Below the pieces are notes generated by a model that worked only from the letters and a program-made list of their open reading frames with translations, made no database searches and was not told the origin of the DNA. From NCBI GenBank assembly GCA_964569385.1, contig CAZMUM010000003.1:1-64000 (forward strand): 64,000 bases of DNA, given 5' to 3'. Below, piece by piece: positions 51,756-58,681 of this stretch. Both the position numbers and the translations under genes were made by a program. Position 1 is the first letter of the stretch, and every line of letters starts with the position of its first letter. Source of the DNA: JAADHX01 sp964569385. Its GTDB lineage: Bacteria; Actinomycetota; Acidimicrobiia; Acidimicrobiales; Poriferisodalaceae.

Positions 51756-53015
51756 CTAGCCCTTGGCGCGGGAGGTGAAACCAAACAGGAAGCCGGCGAC
51801 GCGGCGGATCTGGATCTCTTCTGAACCTTCGGTAATGCGATAGCGCCGATGGTGTCGGTAGATGTGCTCGAAGGGCAGGTGACGGCTATAGCCCATGGCG
51901 CCGTGGGTCTGCATTGCCTGGTCGGCTGCGTTGCAGACCAGGCGGTTAGCGCGGTAGTTACACATCGCCACTCGGTCAGAGATCGAGTAGACGTCGATGT
52001 CTGGCTGGTCCATTTCCCATGCTGTCTTTCTGACAAGCTGACGAATCATCTCGTTTTCGGTATGTAGTTCGGCCAGAGGCCACTGGATTGCCTGATTTAC
52101 AGCTAGCGGCTTGCCGAACACAATGCGCTCTCTGGCGTATTTCACCGACTCATCGATGCAATACTGGGCCGCGCCTACTCCAGAAGCGGCTTGGCGGATC
52201 CGGTTTTCGTGAACGAACAGCTGGGCCACCATCAAGCCGAGGCCCTCTTCGCCCAGAACGTCGGCGTCGGACACTCGAACGTCGCGCAACGAGACCAGCG
52301 CGTGGTCGGTCGGCATGTTGAAGGTCCACATGAACTCGCCGATTTCAAAACCGACCGCATCGGTGGGAACGATGAAACATGTGATGCCACGACCCTCGCC
52401 CGCTTGACCAGAGGTACGAGCAAAAATGAAATCGTGAGTGGCGTGGTGAAGTCCGGTATTCCACATCTTCTCGCCGTTGATGACCCACTCGTCGCCGTCT
52501 TGTACAGCGGTGGTTTCCATCCAGGTTGCGTCCGAGCCGTGGTCAGGCTCGGTCAGCCCGAATCCAATACGAGCTCTCCCGGCCAGCATTTCAGGTACCC
52601 AATGAGCCTTCTGGGCTGCTGACCCGTAGTGGTCCATCATCAAGACGGTAGGGAAGTTGCCGACCATCGAACTCTCATTTTGCAGGTCGTTGAATAGCCC
52701 GAGGCCTTTGGCGGCCAGGTGCTCTCGAATCACAGCCATGTCTAGGTTCGACCCATCTTGGCCTCCGAACCTTTCGGGAAGATGGAACCGCAGAAATCCA
52801 GCCGCGTCCGCTCGTCTGCGCATCTCTCCCAATAACTCCTCCCACTGTCGATTCGGTAGCCCCTGTCGGTCCCAATCGGTTCGGGCATCTTCTCGTCGGT
52901 GATCAAAGAATCGCTCGTTGTCATCGGCTCGTTGCAGAGGTTCGATTTCTTCTTCGATGAACGCGTCGATGCGTCCTAAGAAGTTGGAGAGGTCGGTAGG
53001 CAGCCTGAAGTCCAT
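51756..53015 (-). CDS. Acyl-CoA dehydrogenase (catalytic Glu conserved)
   Basis: 419 residues. The FAD/substrate block FGLTEPDHGSDATWMETTA is followed by WVINGEKMWNTGLHHA. The C-terminal helix bundle has RIVFGKPLAVNQAIQWPLAELHTE and ITEGSEEIQIRRVAG, where the Glu of TEGSEEI is the usual general base position. The N-terminal helical domain is normal. It oxidises an acyl-CoA at C2-C3, passing electrons to ETF. Sequence features resemble ACAD10/11-like members. ATG 53015 has TAGTTT 8 nt upstream; it is divergent from another acyl-CoA dehydrogenase 123 bp away. Confidence 0.92.
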   Translation of the reverse strand: MDFRLPTDLSNFLGRIDAFIEEEIEPLQRADDNERFFDHRREDARTDWDRQGLPNRQWEELLGEMRRRADAAGFLRFHLPERFGGQDGSNLDMAVIREHLAAKGLGLFNDLQNESSMVGNFPTVLMMDHYGSAAQKAHWVPEMLAGRARIGFGLTEPDHGSDATWMETTAVQDGDEWVINGEKMWNTGLHHATHDFIFARTSGQAGEGRGITCFIVPTDAVGFEIGEFMWTFNMPTDHALVSLRDVRVSDADVLGEEGLGLMVAQLFVHENRIRQAASGVGAAQYCIDESVKYARERIVFGKPLAVNQAIQWPLAELHTENEMIRQLVRKTAWEMDQPDIDVYSISDRVAMCNYRANRLVCNAADQAMQTHGAMGYSRHLPFEHIYRHHRRYRITEGSEEIQIRRVAGFLFGFTSRAKG

Positions 53016-53023
53016 GACCGACG

Positions 53024-53029
53024 AAACTA
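53024..53029 (-). promoter_or_regulatory. -10 box (TAGTTT), leaderless-type
   Basis: On the minus strand TAGTTT ends 8 nt before the ATG at 53015. The hexamer matches that of the zinc-peptidase gene. Confidence 0.4.
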
Positions 53030-53124
53030 CGATGATGCGGCGAGGAGACCAAATTCGGCATCCGTGACGCCACCTTCGGGTCGATCGAATCGGGTTGGAG
53101 TTAGGAACTTGGTCACTAATTGTC

Positions 53125-53130
53125 TACGTT
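53125..53130 (+). promoter_or_regulatory. -10 box (TACGTT), leaderless-type
   Basis: TACGTT ends 7 nt before the ATG at 53138 and argues against the TTG at 53120 as the start. Confidence 0.35.
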
Positions 53131-53137
53131 CTTGGAC

Positions 53138-54388
53138 ATGGAGCCGACCTACACCGCCGAAGCCGAAACGTATCGAACCAAGGTTCAGTCGTTTCTTGAA
53201 GAACACTTGCCCGCTGACTGGTCGGGTATCGGTGCCATAGAAACTGGGGATCGAAGCGAGTTCATGCGCTCCTGGCGGGCCACCCTTTCTGAGAACGGCT
53301 ACCTGGCTCCCTCGTGGTCAACCGAGTACGGCGGCCCCGGTCTCACTGCACTCGAGAACGTGATCATCAACGAAGAGTTCTTCAAGCGGGGCGTTCCGAC
53401 CGCGGGCTCCAACGATGCTTTCGGAATCACGATGGTCGGCAACACGATCATTCACCGCGGTACCGACGAGCAAAAGGCATACTTCCTGCCCCGAATCCTC
53501 GACGGCACCGACCTCTGGTGTCAGGGATACTCAGAACCCGATGCCGGTTCTGACCTCGCCAACCTTGGTTGTAAGGCCGAACTCGACGGCGACGAGTGGA
53601 TTATCAACGGACAAAAGATCTGGACATCAGCGGGGTCGACCGCCAACTGGATCTTTGTCTTGGCTCGCACGGCACCCGAAAACATCAAGCACCAAGGCAT
53701 CACATTCTTGCTTGTGCCCATGGATCAGCCAGGCGTCGAGGTGCGCCCGATCGTCAACATTGCCGGGCACACCCACTTCAACGAGGTGTTCCTTACCGAC
53801 GCCAGGTGCGCCAAAGAAAACGTTGTTGGCGAGGTCAACGGTGGCTGGTCGGTCGCTAACACCTTGCTTGGGTTTGAACGTGGGGCCGGAACAACTGTTG
53901 TTGGTTTGCGTCACCGCGAGGAACTTGATCGCCTCATCGAATTGGCCCGAGCGCGGGGCAAACTCAGCGACCCCGAAGTTCGTCAGCGTCTCGCTTGGTG
54001 TCACAGCAAGGTCGAGATAATGAAGTACACCGGTATGAGGGTGCTCAGCTCGTTTCTTGCTGGCGAGGTTCCAGGTGCTGAGAGTTCGCTTGGCAAGCTC
54101 AATTGGTCTGAGTATCACCAGAAAGTAACCGGATTGGCCCTCGATATTCTGGGCCCAGATGCCATGGTGTTCGACGCCGACGCCGCAGAGGGTTCTGGTC
54201 TTGGACCTGCCGCCGCTGGCACTCCCAATAGCGCCACCGTCTGGATCAACACCGCGCTCGTAGCTCGGGCGGGCACCATCTACGCCGGTACCAGCCAGGT
54301 CCAGCGAAACATCATCGGCGAACGAATTCTCGGACTCCCCAAGGAACCGAGAGCCGATACGGGCCCCTGGCGCGACACCCCAAAGTAG
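53138..54388 (+). CDS. Acyl-CoA dehydrogenase (FadE26/ChsE-like clade)
   Basis: 416 residues. Motifs are CQGYSEPDAGSDLANLGCKA, WIINGQKIWTSAG and the C-terminal YAGTSQVQRNIIGERILGLP. The position of the classical MCAD Glu is Ala here (YAGTS instead of YEGT), which is normal for the actinobacterial clade acting on steroid or branched acyl-CoAs, where the base lies elsewhere. Some members of that clade work as heterotetramers; the divergent dehydrogenase gene is not an obvious partner. FAD-linked, cytoplasmic, electrons to ETF. The substrate is unknown. Confidence 0.9.
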   Translation: MEPTYTAEAETYRTKVQSFLEEHLPADWSGIGAIETGDRSEFMRSWRATLSENGYLAPSWSTEYGGPGLTALENVIINEEFFKRGVPTAGSNDAFGITMVGNTIIHRGTDEQKAYFLPRILDGTDLWCQGYSEPDAGSDLANLGCKAELDGDEWIINGQKIWTSAGSTANWIFVLARTAPENIKHQGITFLLVPMDQPGVEVRPIVNIAGHTHFNEVFLTDARCAKENVVGEVNGGWSVANTLLGFERGAGTTVVGLRHREELDRLIELARARGKLSDPEVRQRLAWCHSKVEIMKYTGMRVLSSFLAGEVPGAESSLGKLNWSEYHQKVTGLALDILGPDAMVFDADAAEGSGLGPAAAGTPNSATVWINTALVARAGTIYAGTSQVQRNIIGERILGLPKEPRADTGPWRDTPK

Positions 54389-54538
54389 CGTCAGTCAGCC
54401 CATATTGAGCTCATTCAGGTTGGGAGTCGGGCAAGTCGAATGTAACAGCGCTCGCGGTCGAGGGCGCCGACGCGTTTAAGACCGTCGCTCCGGCCTAGGA
54501 GTTTCCAAGAGTTCAAGCCGGGATCGGGTCAGAGGTGC

Positions 54539-56305
54539 TTGACCAGCGCAGGGTTCCGGTCGACAAGCAACTACGTGAGAGTTGGGTACCGCTACTCGCG
54601 GAACACATCAAGCAGCGTTGCCGAACGCGGGCGGCCCAATAGGTCGCGCCCGTTCCGATCACGCGCCGACGATGGCTTTAGCCTGGTCGAGACGGTGATG
54701 GCGATCTCGCTTCTTGCTATTGCCCTAACTCTCACCATTGGCCCGACCCTGTCATCGTTCGCGGTTCTACGCGATGCCAAGGTGATCGACGTGGGCGAGA
54801 GTATGGCCCAAGGCCGGCTCGATGAGATTCGTCAGCTCAGCTTCGACGACATCGGAGTTGTCGGTGGCTCTCCCAACGGGGTTCTCCCGGCCACCCAGGT
54901 TCGAACGGTTCAAGGCATTGCGTACAACGTCAACGTCGTGATCGACTGGGTCGGTTCTGGTGCAACCGATTCCGGGTACAACATCAGCGGGACCGGTGCC
55001 GACGGCGTCGATGGTCAACCCGACTTCGGACGCAACTACAAATGGGTGCAGGTGAGTGTCCAGCCTGTTGATCTCAGCATTGATCCGCTGCTGTTCTCTA
55101 CCGCGATTACGCCTGACTACATATCGTCGGGTTCGGACACCTTGGGTACCGTGGTCGTCGAGTTACGCAAGCACGAACCGGTGGGGAGCCCCTCAGCGGC
55201 CAACGATTGGCCGAGCCTGTACCTGGTACCGGTTGCCGGAGGCGCGATCACGCCGACCACCGGAACGGGCGAAGATACCCAGACATTTGTGGGCCTCACC
55301 CCGAGCCTTGGCGGCGGCGCCTACCGAATCAGGCTTGGTTCGACCCTTGCCGACGTCGCCGGAAGCGGTTGGCGAGTTCATCCGTCTGACCTTGTGTCGT
55401 TCACCGACCAGGTCGAGGCCACCGCAGGGCGAACGGTCACCGTCAGCCTCACGATCTACAAAGAGGTCAGCCTCCGAGTCGAGCTAGATGGTGCCGTTGT
55501 CCCCGGGGGCATCCCCGAACCGATCGAACGGGCATCGCTCATCATTGGCTACCTCGGCCGGTACGCCGTAGTCGATGACGACGATCAGGTTGCGCCGGGT
55601 GTTTGGAACATCAACCAATTCGATGGTAACCCGCTGATCCCTGGCGAGTACACGTTGCAAGTCGACGCCCCCGGTTATGTGCCATACGGCGCGACGACCG
55701 TGGAGGTCACGGAGGACTACCCGTTGGTCACGCTAAGAGTCGAGCAGATCGAACTCGACATCGCCACCAATAACACCGCTGAGATGACCTTTGAAGTCAG
55801 AGGTCCAGATGGTCAACCGGTCCGTGGCGCGTTGGTGAACGTGTTGTCCGACGGGTACGGGCCGTTGGTCCAAACAACAGACTCCAACGGAATTGTCCGC
55901 TTCAACCTGCCCGTTGGGTCGAAATCCGCTCCGACGATCCTGGTCCAGAGTCCATATGGCCATGATGAGCTCACCTATACCACTGGCCCGATAGTGGTGT
56001 GGGGGTCCGAGACCCTCCAGATAACGACGCCAGCGCAGCATGGTCTGCTCGTATTTGTGCAAGGTCAGTACGGCTATTTTCAGTTCCTACCCTTCGGGTC
56101 GGGTGCAAACTGGAGTGCCCCAGTGCTTCCTAATGCCAACGGAACCGTCTCGGCGGCTCTGCCCGCGAACGGTCTCGGAAACGACTGGTTGGTACGCAAA
56201 GTCTGTTGGTCTGACAACGAGGTTGTGGCCGAGGCCCCCATCAACGTGGCCCCGAATGGCACCACCTCAACTTGGGGAGCAGCAGCACCGCCATGTCTGC
56301 CTTGA
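54539..56305 (+). CDS. Type IV prepilin-like protein with a large beta-rich body (PilV-like)
   Basis: 588 residues from the TTG at 54539 (GTG 54575 is an alternative giving a 34-residue leader). The class III signal is DDG|FSLVETVMAISLLAIALTLTI, with Gly at -1, Phe at +1 and Glu at +5, as in true type IV pilins. The basic leader is unusually long (46 or 34 residues). After the N-terminal helix come about 490 residues of Ig-like or carboxypeptidase-regulatory-like sandwiches (for example EMTFEVRGPDGQPVRGALV). Such a big globular body suggests a tip-located minor pilin or adhesin. First gene of a five-gene coupled operon. Confidence 0.78.
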   Translation: MTSAGFRSTSNYVRVGYRYSRNTSSSVAERGRPNRSRPFRSRADDGFSLVETVMAISLLAIALTLTIGPTLSSFAVLRDAKVIDVGESMAQGRLDEIRQLSFDDIGVVGGSPNGVLPATQVRTVQGIAYNVNVVIDWVGSGATDSGYNISGTGADGVDGQPDFGRNYKWVQVSVQPVDLSIDPLLFSTAITPDYISSGSDTLGTVVVELRKHEPVGSPSAANDWPSLYLVPVAGGAITPTTGTGEDTQTFVGLTPSLGGGAYRIRLGSTLADVAGSGWRVHPSDLVSFTDQVEATAGRTVTVSLTIYKEVSLRVELDGAVVPGGIPEPIERASLIIGYLGRYAVVDDDDQVAPGVWNINQFDGNPLIPGEYTLQVDAPGYVPYGATTVEVTEDYPLVTLRVEQIELDIATNNTAEMTFEVRGPDGQPVRGALVNVLSDGYGPLVQTTDSNGIVRFNLPVGSKSAPTILVQSPYGHDELTYTTGPIVVWGSETLQITTPAQHGLLVFVQGQYGYFQFLPFGSGANWSAPVLPNANGTVSAALPANGLGNDWLVRKVCWSDNEVVAEAPINVAPNGTTSTWGAAAPPCLP

Positions 56306-56997
56306 AGGTTTTTAGTTCCCGGTTTCGGCGTGATCGCCGCGAGAGCGGGTTCTCAACTCTTGAATTGACGTTAACCATCATGATCATGACGATGGTTATG
56401 GGTGCCTTCTATGGCGCTTACAACGGCTTTCTTCGCGACATTGCGTTCGCCGAACAACTCGCCGAGGTCGAACGACGCAGCCGTCCAGCCCTGAACGAGC
56501 TGACGATCGAGCTGCGTCAGGCCACACCCCCCAATACCGCTGCCAATGGCCAGCCGATCGAAGTTCTGACCGAGAACCTCATCGTGTTCTACTCGGATCG
56601 GGCCAGTGCTCCTGGCCCCGAGAGGATTCGCTACGAGTTCGTCAACTGCGCTGACCAACTCTGCGAACTGCAGAAGACAATGATCTTCGCCGACACTGGC
56701 TCGCGGTATCCGGACTTCAGCTACGACGTCGCGGGCGGACCCGACGTTCTCACGACGGTGATTCCGCGAATACCGCAGAATCTGGTCATGTTTGTTGGCC
56801 GCAGACTCACCTCCGCAGGTGTGGTCGATCAGCCGTCGTGTGATCGTTTCGACCTGCTCGGTCTCGGCGCGGTGTCGTGTGCCTTTTCACAAGTAGTTGT
56901 GACCCTAGAGGTGGTCCCCAGGGCCGCCGATACATCGATCGTGCCGCGAAACTTCGTGGTCATCGAGGAAGTGCAGCTTCGCAATGCCAACTTCTAA
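56293..56997 (+). CDS. Type IV prepilin-like minor pilin (PilW/J-like)
   Basis: 234 residues. The prepilin site is RRESG|FSTLELTLTIMIMTMV: Gly -1, Phe +1, Glu +5, then a hydrophobic helix. The globular part (about 45-234) has four Cys, in NCADQLCELQ, PSCDRFDLL and AVSCAF, probably forming disulfides as in minor pilins. The ATG at 56293 overlaps the previous gene by 13 bp. It would be processed by a prepilin peptidase encoded elsewhere and inserted into a pilus or pseudopilus. Confidence 0.82.
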   Translation: MSALKVFSSRFRRDRRESGFSTLELTLTIMIMTMVMGAFYGAYNGFLRDIAFAEQLAEVERRSRPALNELTIELRQATPPNTAANGQPIEVLTENLIVFYSDRASAPGPERIRYEFVNCADQLCELQKTMIFADTGSRYPDFSYDVAGGPDVLTTVIPRIPQNLVMFVGRRLTSAGVVDQPSCDRFDLLGLGAVSCAFSQVVVTLEVVPRAADTSIVPRNFVVIEEVQLRNANF

Positions 56998-58681
56998 TCA
57001 AGATGCGAGCATGCCTCCCGAGCGCGGTGGCGGCTGGCGGCGGCGCACCAACGGAGCAGTGGCCGTCGAGTCGGGCGTGGGCGGAATTGGTAGGCGTGCG
57101 CCGCAGTGGCGGCGGCGCACCAACGAAAACGGCATCGCCTTGGTCACGGTTGTTCTCGGGATTATGGTGATTTTCGCTGCGGTGTTGGTGTTGGCTCGTG
57201 AAGCCACGGCTCAGTATGCCGACGCTCGCTACAACGAGCGTGACGATGTTCTGCTTGCTCAGATGGAGGGTGTGGTCGATCGGTATGTGTCGAAGCTGTC
57301 GGTCGATCCGACGTATCACCTCACGTGGGTCGATGAGTTCGAGCGCACCCGCACCTGCACTGACGCCAACTCGGCTCAGTTTGGTACCAAGCAGGCGGCT
57401 GGACAGGCATGGCTAGTCGATTGCGGCAGCTGGGACTACGTCGACGATCCAAGTCCTTCGCAGTGGAACCGTCTTCCGTTGACCGTCAACGCCGACGATG
57501 GCGAGGTGCTCATTGAGGTTCGCCCACGAAGCGACCGTGGCGCTGTCGAACTGCTTGTTTCTGGCCAGATTCGCCAGCGCCAACAGTTTCGGACAATCAG
57601 CGTCGATATTAGCCCTCCAGCAGTTTCGGCGTTCCAGTGGTTGTCAGAAGTCGACTTGCGATTCTCCCCCGGCGCCGAAGTGCAGGGGCCGGTGTACTCG
57701 GGCAACGATGTCGTGTTCAACGGCACACCCATCGGCGAAGCGTTTGGCGACGTCTATGCCGACAATTTGATTGTTGCCCCGCCACAGTTCCGCAATGACT
57801 CGATCGGATTCGACACGAGCGGAGTTCATGGTGGTCAGGTTCGCGATGTGTTCCCAGAACCCCTTGTTTTCGATGATCTTTGGGACGATATTGCCCTTAT
57901 CGAAGACACTGCTTGTCGTCGTGGTGGCATCTGCCTAGACGAGGTCGGGGCTACCGCGTATCTGGTCCAACCGCACGTGATCGGTAGCGTGGCCAGGGTT
58001 GCTGTCTGGTACTCCACCCAGTCGACCGCTATCGGTTGCCTGGAACCCGACGAGTGGTGGTGGATCAATGCCGAAGAAGATGGCGATGGCGACGGCGTGG
58101 CCGACACCAACCAGTGGACCACACTTGGAACTTTCGACCTGCCCCAGAACGGTGTTCTGTGGGCCAACGCACACGTGGTTCTCGGCAATCGCAGCGTCGG
58201 TGCGCCAAGCGGCAAGGTTGTTGTTGGGGCCCCGTTGACGATTGCGGCAGGCAGCGCTCGCGACACGGCCCACGTGATCATCAACGCCGACATCGAGTAC
58301 CGCGATCCGTCAGTTGGCGACGTTCTCGGCGTGGTGGCCTCTGGCGACATAGTCATTAACCCGAACGCTGTCGGTCAACAGGTGCCAGGTCAGATGTCGT
58401 TAACCGGCGCCTACTTGGCGCAGCTGGGACAGCTTCGTGTGGCCCGTTCGTGTGGTCAGTGGGGTTCGGTGCCAAACCTGTTCGTAACGCCTCAGTTCAA
58501 CTTCACTGGTTCGATTGCGACCCGCGACACCGGCGACTTCGTGCTCTTCTTCCCAACCCAGAACTTCAATTGGGATGGCCGCTTCCGCGACATTTCCCCA
58601 CCGCTTTTCCCGCGTGTCTCAGCGGCCTACGCGTTCGTCGATTGGCGCGAGACGCCAGTTCCGGCCTGGGCCAGGCTCTGA
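56984..58681 (+). CDS. PilX-like membrane-anchored secreted protein
   Basis: 565 residues. NENG|IALVTVVLGIMVIFAAVLVLA resembles a pilin-type N-terminus (PilX group), but the +5 Glu is Thr, so it may not follow the normal pilin assembly rule. The long basic leader (about 50 residues) holds two WRRRTN motifs from a 19-bp duplication. The extracellular body (about 80-565) has beta-helix-like character with GPVYSGNDVVFNGTPIG and an acidic DGDGDGVADTN loop that may bind calcium. The start could also be the ATG at 57011. It overlaps its neighbours on both sides (14 bp and 1 bp), so it is part of the operon. Confidence 0.72.
   Translation: MPTSNQDASMPPERGGGWRRRTNGAVAVESGVGGIGRRAPQWRRRTNENGIALVTVVLGIMVIFAAVLVLAREATAQYADARYNERDDVLLAQMEGVVDRYVSKLSVDPTYHLTWVDEFERTRTCTDANSAQFGTKQAAGQAWLVDCGSWDYVDDPSPSQWNRLPLTVNADDGEVLIEVRPRSDRGAVELLVSGQIRQRQQFRTISVDISPPAVSAFQWLSEVDLRFSPGAEVQGPVYSGNDVVFNGTPIGEAFGDVYADNLIVAPPQFRNDSIGFDTSGVHGGQVRDVFPEPLVFDDLWDDIALIEDTACRRGGICLDEVGATAYLVQPHVIGSVARVAVWYSTQSTAIGCLEPDEWWWINAEEDGDGDGVADTNQWTTLGTFDLPQNGVLWANAHVVLGNRSVGAPSGKVVVGAPLTIAAGSARDTAHVIINADIEYRDPSVGDVLGVVASGDIVINPNAVGQQVPGQMSLTGAYLAQLGQLRVARSCGQWGSVPNLFVTPQFNFTGSIATRDTGDFVLFFPTQNFNWDGRFRDISPPLFPRVSAAYAFVDWRETPVPAWARL
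57035..57125 (+). repeat. 19-bp duplication in the leader of the PilX-like gene
   Basis: TGGCGGCGGCGCACCAACG occurs at 57035-57053 and 57107-57125, 72 bp (24 codons) apart, and encodes WRRRTN twice in frame. The sequence between the copies is not duplicated. Confidence 0.95.

Noticed and set aside
54475..54499. TTTAAG...GCCTAGG as a flagellar-type (sigma-28) promoter before the prepilin operon
   Set aside because: The match to the -10 half is poor and spacing is wrong; no other evidence of that sigma factor.
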